DNA of 64,000 bases from Actinomycetota bacterium (GCA_029978705.1 JAPOIY010000008.1:22233-86232); one strand, 5' to 3'. Positions 18,147-27,431 are shown, counted from the first letter of the stretch. Numbers and translations are program-made. The notes: a model not told the origin generated them from the letters alone.

Positions 18147-19283
18147 ATGAGCGCCGAGGCGACAGTCCAGCCGTGGACCGATCACAAGCGGTACCTGTGG
18201 CTGTTCGGGCTCCTGGTGCCTCTCTTCCCGTTCCTCGGAGGAGGGTTGGCGTCCCTCACCGGCTGGCAGGTGTGCTGGTACTTCGGGCCGTTCATGCTGT
18301 TCGTGGTCATCCCCCTCACCGATCTGCTGGTGGGCCTGGACCGAGAGAATCCGCCGGACCAGGCGATCGCCGCTCTGGAGGCGGACCGCTACTACCGCTG
18401 GGTCACCTACCTGTTCCTGCCCCTGCAGTACCTGGGACTGCTGTGGGCCTGCTGGCTGTGGTCCGGCGACAGCCTGTCCCTCTTCGCCGAGATCGGCCTG
18501 GCGCTGACGGTCGGCACCGTCGCCGGGGTCGGCATCAACACCGCTCACGAACTGGGACACAAGAGGGAGGCGACGGAACGGTGGCTGGCCCGGATAGCCC
18601 TCGCCCAGTCCTGCTACGGGCACTTCTACATCGAACACAACCGCGGACATCACGTGCGGGTGGCGACGCCTGACGACCCCGCCAGCAGTCGCCTGGGGGA
18701 GAGCGTCTACCGGTTCCTTCCGCGCACGGTCAGCGGGAGTCTACGCAGCGCATGGCGGCTGGAGCAGCCGCGCTTCCGGCGGCGCCACCAGTCGCACTGG
18801 TCCCTCCGCAACGACGTGCTCAACGCGTGGGCGCTGTCGCTGGCGCTGTGGGGGGCTCTCCTGTTGGTCTTCGGCTTGCGCATCCTCCCGTTCCTGGTCC
18901 TGCAGGCGCTCGTCGGGATCGCCCTGCTCGAAATCGTCAACTACCTCGAGCACTACGGGCTGTTGCGGCAGCGCGAGGCCTCCGGGCGCTGGGAGCGGGT
19001 GCGCCCCGGCCACAGTTGGAACAGCAACAACCTCGCCACCAATGTGTTGCTCTACCACCTGCAACGGCACAGCGACCATCACGCCAACCCCACCCGCCGC
19101 TACCAGGCGCTACGGGACGAGGAGGCCGCCCCGGTCCTGCCCACCGGATATGCCGGCATGATCGTCCTGGCGCTGGTGCCCCCGCTGTGGCGCAGGGTGA
19201 TGGACCCCCGCGTCCTGGCGCACTACGACGGCGACATCGCTCGGGCCAACGTTCTGACGCCGGTCGGCGTCGCAGCGGACTGA
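18147..19283 (+). CDS. alkB: Alkane 1-monooxygenase (AlkB)
   Basis: 378 residues; GGAGG precedes ATG 18147. The membrane di-iron histidine boxes are all visible: HELGHK (about residue 132), EHNRGHH (about 165) and LQRHSDHHANP (about 305), plus the NYLEHYGL segment that characterises AlkB hydroxylases. Several helices flank the boxes. The enzyme inserts oxygen at the terminal carbon of medium-chain alkanes, taking electrons from rubredoxin. Rubredoxin is encoded 4 bp downstream, so the pair is an operon. No rubredoxin reductase or alkane-responsive regulator is adjacent. Possible -10: TACCCT near 18112. Confidence 0.93.
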   Translation: MSAEATVQPWTDHKRYLWLFGLLVPLFPFLGGGLASLTGWQVCWYFGPFMLFVVIPLTDLLVGLDRENPPDQAIAALEADRYYRWVTYLFLPLQYLGLLWACWLWSGDSLSLFAEIGLALTVGTVAGVGINTAHELGHKREATERWLARIALAQSCYGHFYIEHNRGHHVRVATPDDPASSRLGESVYRFLPRTVSGSLRSAWRLEQPRFRRRHQSHWSLRNDVLNAWALSLALWGALLLVFGLRILPFLVLQALVGIALLEIVNYLEHYGLLRQREASGRWERVRPGHSWNSNNLATNVLLYHLQRHSDHHANPTRRYQALRDEEAAPVLPTGYAGMIVLALVPPLWRRVMDPRVLAHYDGDIARANVLTPVGVAAD

Positions 19284-19287
19284 CCCC

Positions 19288-19449
19288 GTGGCCCGGTACC
19301 GGTGTGACAGTTGCGGCTACGTCTACGACGAGACCGCCGGTGACCCGCGGGAGGGCTTTCCCGCAGGGACCGCGTGGTCCGACGTCCCCGATGACTGGCC
19401 GTGCCCGGACTGCGGCGTCCGGGAGAAGGTCGACTTCCTCGCCGGATGA
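19288..19449 (+). CDS. rubA: Rubredoxin (electron donor to AlkB)
   Basis: 53 residues from GTG 19288. It contains the two iron-binding motifs CDSCGYVYDE (Cys6, Cys9) and CPDCGVREKVDF (Cys39, Cys42), separated by the conserved DDWPCP segment. The length is that of a single-domain AlkG2/RubA-type rubredoxin. It carries one Fe(Cys)4 centre and passes electrons to AlkB. It starts 4 bp after the alkB stop. Confidence 0.93.
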   Translation: MARYRCDSCGYVYDETAGDPREGFPAGTAWSDVPDDWPCPDCGVREKVDFLAG

Positions 19450-19553
19450 GTGCGCAGCGCCTCCCGGCCGAGGAAGGCCACCGACCACACCACCGCCACG
19501 GCCATCACCGCCAGCGTGGCCATTCCGAGCACATTGAGCAGAGTCCAATACAT
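19323..19553 (-). CDS. Small single-helix membrane protein, antisense to rubredoxin 3' end
   Basis: 76-residue frame from ATG 19553 with AAAGGG 7 nt upstream. The first 36 residues form one membrane helix closing with FLGREALRTH and lie outside rubredoxin; the hydrophilic tail is the antisense of the rubredoxin gene. The N-terminal part closely resembles the 40-residue protein at 39372 (M-x-W, LG, VW and R-x-L-R-x-H in register), which argues it is real. The function is unknown. The true gene may be the short membrane part, with the antisense tail being incidental. Confidence 0.45.
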   Translation of the reverse strand: MYWTLLNVLGMATLAVMAVAVVWSVAFLGREALRTHPARKSTFSRTPQSGHGQSSGTSDHAVPAGKPSRGSPAVSS

Positions 19554-19563
19554 CTCAAATCCC

Positions 19564-19578
19564 TTTCCCACCGGGAAA
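19564..19578. promoter_or_regulatory. Perfect palindrome TTTCCC-ACC-GGGAAA
   Basis: A 6-bp perfect inverted repeat with a 3-bp centre lies just upstream of the small membrane protein start at 19553 and contains its ribosome-binding region (GGGAAAGGGA on the reverse strand). It could be an operator or a structure masking the ribosome binding site; chance is not excluded. Confidence 0.3.
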
Positions 19579-19627
19579 TCTTCCGCGCCGCGCCGCCGCG
19601 CGCAAGGATCATGACCCGTTCGGGGGA

Positions 19628-20131
19628 TCAGACGGCAGCGGACATTCCCATCCAGCCCAGGTAGGTCAGCATCACCGAGAACGCCCCGATCCCGATCAGC
19701 GCGGGCACGCTGCGGCCTTGGCCGCCCGAGAAGAACAACTGCATGATGGTGACCGCCAGCGTGTAGAAGCCGAAGACCAGGAAAGCGGCCGACTCAGCGG
19801 CCAGGCCCCAGTTCAGGGCCACCGCCAGTACCGCCAGCAGACCCCACGCGAGGTTGGCGAGGCCCACCTCGATCTGGAAGTTGTTGCGGCCCCCGAAGTC
19901 CCAGCCCATACGCGCCGCGTCCGAGCGGTGCAGGAGGCTGTGCCGGATGAACGACAGGATTCCGCCGGCCCCCACCGCCAGCAGACAAGCCCACGCCAGC
20001 GACGGGGGGTCGGAGTTGATGGTGGTGAAGCCGACGGCGAGGCCGATGACACCCACGACGTAGGTGAGGATCATGACGACGAACGACGGCCGCGGGTCCG
20101 CGGCGGCGGGGGTGGGGTCCGGCTGAGTCAT
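19628..20131 (-). CDS. DUF6790-like membrane protein
   Basis: 167 residues; a -10-like TACCGT on the reverse strand lies at 20155-20160. Four or five membrane segments are present, with a central motif RHSLLHRSDAARMGWD followed by an FQIEVGLANLAWG segment. This pattern (a GW followed by FQxExGxANL) matches what I know of DUF6790 proteins. The function is unknown. It is divergent from the polyphosphate:AMP phosphotransferase gene. Confidence 0.65.
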   Translation of the reverse strand: MTQPDPTPAAADPRPSFVVMILTYVVGVIGLAVGFTTINSDPPSLAWACLLAVGAGGILSFIRHSLLHRSDAARMGWDFGGRNNFQIEVGLANLAWGLLAVLAVALNWGLAAESAAFLVFGFYTLAVTIMQLFFSGGQGRSVPALIGIGAFSVMLTYLGWMGMSAAV

Positions 20132-20223
20132 GGAGCCTGCCTTTCGGTTGACTCACGGTATCGGCTTCACCGGGCATCACGGCGGATCACTTGCCAGACT
20201 CGCGGAGGCAGAGGAGGCGGGCA

Positions 20224-21705
20224 ATGCTCGAGGTGGCCGAGGTCGGGAACAAGGTAGGCAAGGCGGAGTTCAAGGAGGCTGTCCCCCAACTGCGCGTCGA
20301 TATGATCAACGCGCAGTACGACCTGCGGGACGCGGACTTCCCGGTGGTCATCTGGATTGCCGGGGACGACCGCATCGCCGCGAACGAGATGGTGAACCGT
20401 CTCAACGAGTGGATGGATGCGCGCTACATCAACACGCGTGTCTTCCTCGACCCCACGCAGGAGGAGGACGAGCGGCCGCAACTGTGGCGGCTGTGGCGGG
20501 CACTGCCCGCGAAGGGCCGTACGGCGATCTTCGTGGGCGGCCTCATGCGGGCCGCCGCGATGCGCGCCGACGGCGAGATCGGGGAGCCCCAGTTCAGCAA
20601 GTGGCTCAACCACATCGCGGCGATGCAGGCGCAGCTGGTGGCCGACGGGGCGCTGGTCTTGAAGTTCTTCCTCCACACCCCCGCCAAGAAGCAGCGCAAG
20701 AAGCTGCGGGAGGCGGAGAAGGATCCCGAGTCGGGCTGGCTCATCGACCAGCGCGACTGGGCGGCGCTGAAGAAGCAGGGGCAGATCCTGCCCATCGCCG
20801 AACGGATCCTCCGGGAGACCAGCGGCCCGGGCGCTCCGTGGACCATCGTGGAGTCGACCAACGAGCGGTACCGCGACCTGACCGTCGCCCGCACGATCCT
20901 GTCGGCGATCCAAGCCCGCATGGAGCAGAAGGCAGCGCCCGGGCCCTCTCTCGCCGAGTCGGTCTTCGGGGAGGTCGAGGGGCAGGCCACCGTGCTGAGC
21001 GGCGTCGATCTCACCCAGGCGCTGGACAAGGCGGACTACCGGCGGCAACTGGCCAAGCAGCAGGCCACCCTGCACCGGCTTTCGATCGAGGCCCGCAAGA
21101 AGGGGGTCGGCACGGTGCTGGCCTTCGAGGGCTGGGACGCGGGCGGCAAAGGTGGCGTGATCCGCCGGATCACGGGTGCCCTGGAGGCAGGCGACTACCG
21201 TGTGATTCCGGTGGCCGCGCCGACGGAGGAAGAGCGGAAGTACCACTACATGTGGCGGTTCTGGCGGGACGTGCCGAGTGCCGGCAAGGTCGTGATCTTC
21301 GATCGCACCTGGTACGGCCGGGTCCTCGTCGAACGGATCGAAGGGTTCGCCGAACCGGCCGCGTGGCAGCGGGCCTACGACGAGATCAACGACTTCGAGG
21401 CGCAACTGGCGGAGCGCGGGTTCTACGTCGCGAAGTTCTGGCTGCACGTATCCCAGGAGGAGCAGCTGGCGCGGTTCGAGGCGCGGGAGAACACGCCCTA
21501 CAAGCAACACAAGATCACCGACGAGGACTACCGCAACCGCGAGAAGTGGGATGACTACGTGACGGCCATCGACCAGATGGTGCTGCGCACGACCTCGGAC
21601 GATGCGCAGTGGCACGTGATCCCCGCCAACAACAAGTACTTCGCGCGGATCGCCACGCTGAAGGCCATCAACAAGGGCCTCAAGCGGGTGCTGGGGGAGA
21701 CCTGA
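20224..21705 (+). CDS. pap: Polyphosphate:AMP phosphotransferase (two-domain PPK2)
   Basis: 493 residues from ATG 20224, which has GAGGAGG upstream; the open frame runs further 5'. There are two PPK2-type kinase domains. The first (about 25-235) has a degenerate nucleotide loop (IAGDDRIAANEM). The second (about 265-490) has intact Walker A FEGWDAGGKGG and Walker B FDRTWYGRVLVER. Length and arrangement match the enzyme that makes ADP from AMP and polyphosphate. The degenerate first domain suggests catalysis is in the C-terminal half. The 3' end overlaps the convergent hydrolase gene by 26 bp. Confidence 0.88.
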   Translation: MLEVAEVGNKVGKAEFKEAVPQLRVDMINAQYDLRDADFPVVIWIAGDDRIAANEMVNRLNEWMDARYINTRVFLDPTQEEDERPQLWRLWRALPAKGRTAIFVGGLMRAAAMRADGEIGEPQFSKWLNHIAAMQAQLVADGALVLKFFLHTPAKKQRKKLREAEKDPESGWLIDQRDWAALKKQGQILPIAERILRETSGPGAPWTIVESTNERYRDLTVARTILSAIQARMEQKAAPGPSLAESVFGEVEGQATVLSGVDLTQALDKADYRRQLAKQQATLHRLSIEARKKGVGTVLAFEGWDAGGKGGVIRRITGALEAGDYRVIPVAAPTEEERKYHYMWRFWRDVPSAGKVVIFDRTWYGRVLVERIEGFAEPAAWQRAYDEINDFEAQLAERGFYVAKFWLHVSQEEQLARFEARENTPYKQHKITDEDYRNREKWDDYVTAIDQMVLRTTSDDAQWHVIPANNKYFARIATLKAINKGLKRVLGET

Positions 21706-22738
21706 CCGACGCGTGTTGGAGCAGGAAGGCGATGGTGCGGTCCACGTACCACGGCAGCCGTCTGCCTCTTTCGTGGAACCCCACGTGACCGCCCGTGTCG
21801 GTGATCTCCCGGCGCAGTCCGGTGGTGCGCTCGAGGTACTCCCAGTCCAATCCCGTCAGGGGTGAGGACGGGATCATCGGGTCGTCCAGGGAGTGGATCA
21901 GCAAGGTGGGCACCGTGATGTGGGGAAGGTACTGGAGCGCGGAGTTCACCCGGTAGTACTCGGCGGCGTCCTGCCACCCGTTGCGGGGCGCGGTCACGGC
22001 GTCGTCGAAGTCGGGCAGCCGGCGCGCCGCCCGCACGAGGGGAGCCTCCGTGGGCGAGACCATAGGTGAGCCGTCGGGGCCGGGCCGCAACGCCTCCTTG
22101 CGCAGCCGGCGCACCAGGAATCGTTCGTAAAGGCCCCCCGCGGCCTGGCTGAGGAACTCCGCGCCGACGGTCAGATCCAGCGGCGGGGAGATGGCGACGG
22201 CAGCGTCCAGGTCGGACCCGGGGTCGGGTTCTCCCAACAGTTTCAGGGTGGCAGCGCCTCCCAGGCTGAACCCGACGAGGGACTGTCCCGACCGAGATTC
22301 TGGCTGCCGCGACAGTTCCCGGAGCACACACCGCAGATCGGCGGTGCGGCCGGCGTGGTACATCAGCCGCGTCGTATGGGCGGACAGTCCCGCGCTGCGC
22401 AGGTCGACCCGGGCGACGGGGAACCCGGCCGCCAGCAGTCCGGCCGCGGTGGCGCGCACGTAGTCCGAGTCGGAACTGCCGCCCAGGCCGTGGACGAGGG
22501 CCACGAGTCCCCGGTGGGGACCCGACCGGCGCGGGCGGTGCACCTGCACGAGCAGCCGGTCGCCGGTCCCGTCCGCGAGGTCGATGGGCACGACGCGACG
22601 CACCGCGAGGCGGTCGAGCCGGTATCGGCGACGCACGACGCGACTGCGCACCGTCTGCAGGTGGCCGGAGCGCCATCCGCGGGGAGGTCGCAGCCGGGTC
22701 GTGATCAGGCTCCCGGCGTCCGGCGCCGGCGGGGTCAT
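21680..22738 (-). CDS. Alpha/beta hydrolase of the YheT/ABHD (AB_hydrolase-4) family
   Basis: 352 residues from ATG 22738, which overlaps the TetR stop (ATGA). The nucleophile elbow is GFSLGG, the acid lies in IHSLDDPMIP, and the histidine is in GGHVGF; HGLGGSSDSDY forms the oxyanion region. N-terminal RPPRGWRSGHLQT is typical of the YheT/UPF0017 group. It probably acts on acyl esters. Coupling to TetR suggests the hydrolase belongs to the regulon of that repressor. Confidence 0.85.
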   Translation of the reverse strand: MTPPAPDAGSLITTRLRPPRGWRSGHLQTVRSRVVRRRYRLDRLAVRRVVPIDLADGTGDRLLVQVHRPRRSGPHRGLVALVHGLGGSSDSDYVRATAAGLLAAGFPVARVDLRSAGLSAHTTRLMYHAGRTADLRCVLRELSRQPESRSGQSLVGFSLGGAATLKLLGEPDPGSDLDAAVAISPPLDLTVGAEFLSQAAGGLYERFLVRRLRKEALRPGPDGSPMVSPTEAPLVRAARRLPDFDDAVTAPRNGWQDAAEYYRVNSALQYLPHITVPTLLIHSLDDPMIPSSPLTGLDWEYLERTTGLRREITDTGGHVGFHERGRRLPWYVDRTIAFLLQHASVRSPPAPA

Positions 22739-23328
22739 GGGCCGGCGGGAGTGGTGAGTTCGGCGACGTGCTGGGCGAGGATGGCTTTGACGCGGGCGGA
22801 ACTGAGGGAGCGCGGCGCGCTCACCACCTGCAGCGAGAGCCCGTCGACGAGCGCGTGGAGGCGCTGGGCCTCGATCTCGACGTCGCGGCCGGCCCCCAGC
22901 AGTCCCACTTCCTTCATCTGCTGCAGTCCCCACCGCAGATGGCCCCCCACTCTGTCGTTGAGGGTTGCCAGCACCTCCGGATGTGCGCCCGGTTCGGCCG
23001 CCAGGTGCAGCCACAGGGCAGCCTGACGGCGACGAGCCGGGGAGTCGGGAACGGCCACCGAGAGTGCCTTGACGAAGGCGGCCTCATCCGGTGCCGCGAG
23101 GGCGACGGTATCCAGGCGGCCTTCGCTCTGGTCCATCACCTGTTCGATGGCGGCGGCCACCAGCGCTGCCTGCGATGGGAAGTAGTGAGCCAGGCTGGAC
23201 TTCGAAACGCCGGCCTCGGCCGCCACAGACCTCACCGAGACCGCGGACGCCCCCTGCTGGTCCACGACCCGCCACAGAGCGGCCAGGAGTTCGGTACGGC
23301 GCTCGTCGTGATCGACGATCTTCGGCAT
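22735..23328 (-). CDS. TetR-family transcriptional regulator
   Basis: 197 residues. The N-terminal helix-turn-helix spans about 15-60 (SVRSVAAEAGVSKSSLAHYF) and the C-terminal ligand domain resembles BetI-type regulators. GGGAG precedes ATG 23328. Its stop overlaps the start of the alpha/beta hydrolase, so the hydrolase is the most likely target, with autoregulation (inference). No clear palindromic operator is visible in the 62-bp gap to the sulfotransferase gene. Confidence 0.88.
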   Translation of the reverse strand: MPKIVDHDERRTELLAALWRVVDQQGASAVSVRSVAAEAGVSKSSLAHYFPSQAALVAAAIEQVMDQSEGRLDTVALAAPDEAAFVKALSVAVPDSPARRRQAALWLHLAAEPGAHPEVLATLNDRVGGHLRWGLQQMKEVGLLGAGRDVEIEAQRLHALVDGLSLQVVSAPRSLSSARVKAILAQHVAELTTPAGP

Positions 23329-23390
23329 AGGGCTCCCGCGCGCTCAGGTGTCCCCGTCAGTGTGCCCTACGCGTGTCGGCCGTGGCCCGG

Positions 23391-24311
23391 TTACGGCGTC
23401 CCAGCGGAGACGGCGTCAGTCCCCGTCACCTCGGCAGCCGGGTTCGCCAGGGAGTCCCAGGGCAGACGTGGCCACCCCAGCAGTCGCAGCAGCCGTCGGT
23501 CGGGCGTGGCGTAGAACGTTCGCAGTTCCTCGCGGGTGGCCGGGTCCAACGGCGGGCGTTCGCGGTCCCGTACGACGTAGTCGCGGCCGACGAGGCGCCG
23601 CAGGAACTGGGTCGGGCTCGTCGCGGCACCACCGTTCGCGCGTAGATCCCGTTCTTCGCTGCGGCTGAGGGACCGGTAGCGGTTCACCTCGGGCATCACC
23701 AGGTCGGGGGCCTGCGCCGGGTCCAGTCCGACGTGACGCATGACCCGCGCGACCTCTGCGTGCGGGTCGGACATGAGACTCTCCAGGGTCGTGACGAGCA
23801 GAGCGTCGCCGTAGGCCTTCAGGAGAGGCCGTACCTGGCTGAAGTACCGGCCCCGGTCCAGGTACGAGTACCGGCGGGCGGCGTAGCGGTTGCCGCCGCT
23901 CAACCGTTCGGGTTCCGCCGCGATCGCCTCCTCGAACGTGGGCAGGCTCTCCTGGTTGCGCCGGGAGTGCCAGTAGTGCGAGTAGGCCCGCGCCACCGGG
24001 TCGCGCAGGACTACGACGATCCGCGCGTCGGGCAGCGTACGGATGAGGCGCCGCCGCGCCGAGACGTCGTAGCTGTACACCGGCGTCGCCTCGCCCGTCA
24101 TCTGGTCGCCGGCCAGCGGCGGGAACTGGGCGCGGTACCAGTCGGTGCCCTTACCCCAGTTCTGGTCGAAGAAGTGGATCTCCTTGCGCCGGGGCCGGAC
24201 CACCCGGGGATGCAGATCCAAAGCCTGGAACAGGGAGGTCGTGCCGCACTTCTGCACGCCGGCGATGACGAAGGTGGGCCACGGCGCAGAGGACGAGGTC
24301 TGGTGGCTCAT
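23391..24311 (-). CDS. Sulfotransferase (PAPS-dependent, heparan-sulfate type)
   Basis: 306 residues from ATG 24311 with GGAGG 5 nt upstream. The 5'-phosphosulfate loop is VQKCGTTSLFQAL (about 20) and the 3'-phosphate motif is VVLRDPVARAYSHYWHS (about 110); the HFFDQNW segment follows the family pattern. It transfers sulfate from PAPS to a hydroxyl or amine of a carbohydrate or lipid; the acceptor is unknown. It stands alone between TetR and sbcC. A strong inverted repeat lies upstream at 24329-24371. Confidence 0.87.
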   Translation of the reverse strand: MSHQTSSSAPWPTFVIAGVQKCGTTSLFQALDLHPRVVRPRRKEIHFFDQNWGKGTDWYRAQFPPLAGDQMTGEATPVYSYDVSARRRLIRTLPDARIVVVLRDPVARAYSHYWHSRRNQESLPTFEEAIAAEPERLSGGNRYAARRYSYLDRGRYFSQVRPLLKAYGDALLVTTLESLMSDPHAEVARVMRHVGLDPAQAPDLVMPEVNRYRSLSRSEERDLRANGGAATSPTQFLRRLVGRDYVVRDRERPPLDPATREELRTFYATPDRRLLRLLGWPRLPWDSLANPAAEVTGTDAVSAGTP

Positions 24312-24328
24312 CGGTCCTCCGATCTTGG

Positions 24329-24371
24329 TACACGTCCGCGGCACCGGATGGTACGGCGCCGCGGACGTGTA
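24329..24371. repeat. 14-bp perfect inverted repeat (hairpin) between sbcC and the sulfotransferase gene
   Basis: Arms TACACGTCCGCGGC (24329-24342) and GCCGCGGACGTGTA (24358-24371) are perfectly complementary around a 15-nt loop. They lie 17 nt upstream of the sulfotransferase start and 80 nt downstream of the sbcC stop. No T-run follows. It could be a T-less terminator for sbcDC, a 5'-UTR structure or an operator. Confidence 0.6.
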
Positions 24372-24451
24372 GGACAGTGTCTGCCCGAGCCGGTCCGCCC
24401 GTACGCCCGGACCCCCGAGGAATTCGGCGATCGTTACCGACTCGGGACCGA

Positions 24452-27430
24452 TCAGGCCACCACCCGCAGGCGCGCGGGACCGTCCGGGCGCTCCCGGCGG
24501 ATCTCCAGGCGCTCCGGCACGCGGTCCTTGAGGTCCTGGACGTGGCTGATGATGCCCACCACGCGTCCGTTGCTGCGCAACCCGTCGATCACGGTCAGCA
24601 CGTCCTCGAGGGTGTCCGGGTCCAGGGAACCGAACCCCTCGTCCACGAAGAGGGTGTCGAGGCCGACGCCACCGGCTTCTGCCTGCACGACGTCCGCCAG
24701 GCCCAGGGCCAGCGCCAGGGACGTGTAGAAGGTCTCCCCCCCGGACAGGGTCTGGGGGCCGCGGGTTCGGCCCGTGTGCCGGTCGAAGACGGTCACGCCC
24801 AGCCCCACGCGGTCGCGGCCCTCCGTGGCCTCGGTACGCCGCAGCTCGTACTTCCCGCCCGCGATCTGCGCGAGGCGAACGTTGGCCGCGGTGACGACGC
24901 GCTCGAACCACAGGCGCAGCACGAAGGTCGTCAAAGTCATGCGGGCCCGGTCACCCGTGATGCCCCGCGCCAGGAGGTCGAGGTCGAGGACCGCCGCGTT
25001 GTCGCCGATCAGTTCCGCCCTCCGGTCCAGGGCCGCGGTGGCCTCGTGGCAGCGGGCGGTGAAACGGTTGTGGCGGTCGACGGCCCGGGCGGCGTGTTCC
25101 GCTGCCGCGCGTTCATCGGCAAGAAGCCCGTCATGCGCCTCGCGCGCTTCGCCGAGAGCTGACCGGGCCGCCGGCAGGGATGCCGGGTCGAGGCCCTGCA
25201 ACGCAGGATCCGCCAGTTGGCGGGTGAGGGTCGCGCCCACCGTATGCCATGTGTCGGCAGCCTCGGTCTCGGCCTGCAAGACCGCTGGGTCGAGGGCCGC
25301 GGCGGTGGCGGCGGAGGCATCGGGGAACCCGGCGGCGACCGCGGCCTGCTCGGCGTGCCCGACGGCGCTCCGGGCAGCAGTCGACGCGTGCTGCAGCGCC
25401 CGGGCGGACTCGGCTGCCTCGTTCAGGTGTCTCGCGCGGCGCTGCCACTGAGCGAGTCGTTCCGCCACGGTGCCGGCCTCGCCGGCGGCCGTCGTCAGGG
25501 CAGCCCGGTCTGCGGCGAGCTGTTCGCGTTGTTGCGCCAGCCGACCAGCGAGTTCGGCGGAGGCGGCACTGGCCGTGGTGAGGCCCTCCCGGATGTCCTG
25601 TTCCTCCGCCTCCAGGTCTGTCACCCGGGCCATGGCCGAGGTCAGGCCGGCCGCGGTCGCAGACGTCTCGGTGACGCGGCGGTTCAGGTCCGTCAGGGAG
25701 TCGGTCGCCGCCTCACCGGCCAGTGCCTGCGCGGCGGCGACCGCCTGGTCCAGGTCCTGGCGGGAGGACTCGGTGTCGGCCCGGGCGGCCCGGGCGCGCT
25801 CGACGTCGGCGCGGGCTGTCGCGATGTCGGCGTCGGTGACGGGATCGGCGGCCATGGCGGCGGGCCTCGGGTGGTCCGGCGCCCCGCAGACTCCGCAGGG
25901 TTCGCCTGGGACGAGACGCCCCGCCAGTTCGGCGGTCATCCCCCGCAGGCGGGCGGCCTGCAGGTCCTGCAGCCGGTCGACGGCCTCCTGGTGGCGGTCC
26001 ACGGCAGAGCGGTGGTCGCTATCCGCCCGGCTGAGGCGGGGGTTGAGGTCCGCCAAGTCCGACCGGGCGCGGTTGCGGCGTTCGGCCCGGTCCCGTTCGC
26101 CCAGCAGCGCCGGCAGGGCCGCCTCGGCCTGCCGCGCGGTGGTGACGGTCCGGCGGGCAGCGGCGAGTTCGGGGGGAAGTTCGGCCAGGCGACCGCGCCG
26201 GGCAGCGACGTCGGCATCCAGGTGTCGCTGCGTCTCCTCCGAGGCGGTGAGGGCGCTGTGCCGGGCCGGAAGACCGGCCTCCAGCGCGGCCAGGTCGGAC
26301 AGGCGGACCGCGGCCGCCTCGGCTTCACGCGCGGAAGCCGCCAGGGCCTGCGGGTCGGTGCCGTCGGGCTCGTTCGCGCAGAGATCCATGACCACCTGCT
26401 GTAGCTGATCACGGTCGGCGGCCGCGGACTGCGCCGCCGTGACCAGCGGGACCACGCTGAGGGACCGGCGGGCCGCGTCGATGACCCGCTGTCGCTCGTC
26501 CTGCTCGGCCCGCTGGGCCGCGGGGTCCCGCTGTTGCTCGAGGGGGGAGACGAGCCGGTCCAGCCGGTCGACGGCCCGTTCGTGGTCGGCCAGGACGGCT
26601 GCGGCCGCGGTCACGGCCCGGGTGGCGCCGGCCAGGGCAGCAGCCGCCTCTCGCCGGGAGGTCGCCATGCTTGCCGTGGTCAGGTCGAGCTCGTGACGCA
26701 GGGGGGAGGCGGCGGGGTTGGGCTCATCGGCCAGTTCGCGCCAGCGGGCAGCGGCGGTCGGGTCGAGCTGGGCTGCTTCGGCGGCCGCTGCGACGGCAGC
26801 CACCACGTCCTGCTGGGCCTCCTGCTGCAGACACCGCGCCCCCTGGGCCCGGTCCCGCAGCCAGCGTGTCATGGCCTCGTACGGTTGCGCGCCGAACAGC
26901 CGGGTCAGCACGGCGCGCCGGGCGTCGTCATCGGCCTGCAGGAAGCGGGCGAACTCCCCCTGGGGCAGCACCACGACCTGGGTGAACTGGTCCCGGGTGA
27001 GGCCCACCTCGGTTTGCACGATGGTGCCGATCTCCCGGTGGGAGGTGCTCACCAGTTGCCACTCGCCGTCGGACAGCCGGCTCAGGCTGCTGGCGGCGCG
27101 TTGCTCCACCCAGCCCTCACCGCGCCGCCGCCGGCGGCGGTGGGCGGGGGAACGGGAAATCCGGAACCGGACACCGCCCACCGAGAACTCCAGGCAGACC
27201 TCGGGGGTGGTGGCCGGGTCGGCGTAGTGGGAGTGCAGCCGGCTGCCCTCGCCGGGGGTGTCGCCCCCGCCGTAGAGGGCGAACGTGACAGCGTCCAGGA
27301 CCGTACTCTTGCCCGCACCCGTGGGGCCCTCGAGGAGGAAGAGGCCGCCGACCGCGAGGGCATCGAAGTCCACCTCCTGCCGGTCGGCGTAGGGTCCGAT
27401 GGCGGTGAGCGCGAGGCGGTGCAGTCGCAC
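24452..27430 (-). CDS. sbcC: Exonuclease subunit SbcC (Rad50-like ATPase)
   Basis: 992 residues from GTG 27430. The N-terminal ATPase half has Walker A LEGPTGAGKST (about 35). Long coiled-coil arms follow, with a zinc hook CGVC near residue 512. The C-terminal half has signature LSGGETFYTSLALALGLADV and Walker B LDTLFVDEGFGSLD. With SbcD it forms the nuclease that opens hairpins and processes DNA ends and protein-blocked termini. sbcD ends 1 nt before this start, so they are one operon with SbcD first. Confidence 0.95.
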   Translation of the reverse strand: MRLHRLALTAIGPYADRQEVDFDALAVGGLFLLEGPTGAGKSTVLDAVTFALYGGGDTPGEGSRLHSHYADPATTPEVCLEFSVGGVRFRISRSPAHRRRRRRGEGWVEQRAASSLSRLSDGEWQLVSTSHREIGTIVQTEVGLTRDQFTQVVVLPQGEFARFLQADDDARRAVLTRLFGAQPYEAMTRWLRDRAQGARCLQQEAQQDVVAAVAAAAEAAQLDPTAAARWRELADEPNPAASPLRHELDLTTASMATSRREAAAALAGATRAVTAAAAVLADHERAVDRLDRLVSPLEQQRDPAAQRAEQDERQRVIDAARRSLSVVPLVTAAQSAAADRDQLQQVVMDLCANEPDGTDPQALAASAREAEAAAVRLSDLAALEAGLPARHSALTASEETQRHLDADVAARRGRLAELPPELAAARRTVTTARQAEAALPALLGERDRAERRNRARSDLADLNPRLSRADSDHRSAVDRHQEAVDRLQDLQAARLRGMTAELAGRLVPGEPCGVCGAPDHPRPAAMAADPVTDADIATARADVERARAARADTESSRQDLDQAVAAAQALAGEAATDSLTDLNRRVTETSATAAGLTSAMARVTDLEAEEQDIREGLTTASAASAELAGRLAQQREQLAADRAALTTAAGEAGTVAERLAQWQRRARHLNEAAESARALQHASTAARSAVGHAEQAAVAAGFPDASAATAAALDPAVLQAETEAADTWHTVGATLTRQLADPALQGLDPASLPAARSALGEAREAHDGLLADERAAAEHAARAVDRHNRFTARCHEATAALDRRAELIGDNAAVLDLDLLARGITGDRARMTLTTFVLRLWFERVVTAANVRLAQIAGGKYELRRTEATEGRDRVGLGVTVFDRHTGRTRGPQTLSGGETFYTSLALALGLADVVQAEAGGVGLDTLFVDEGFGSLDPDTLEDVLTVIDGLRSNGRVVGIISHVQDLKDRVPERLEIRRERPDGPARLRVVA

Positions 27431-27431
27431 G

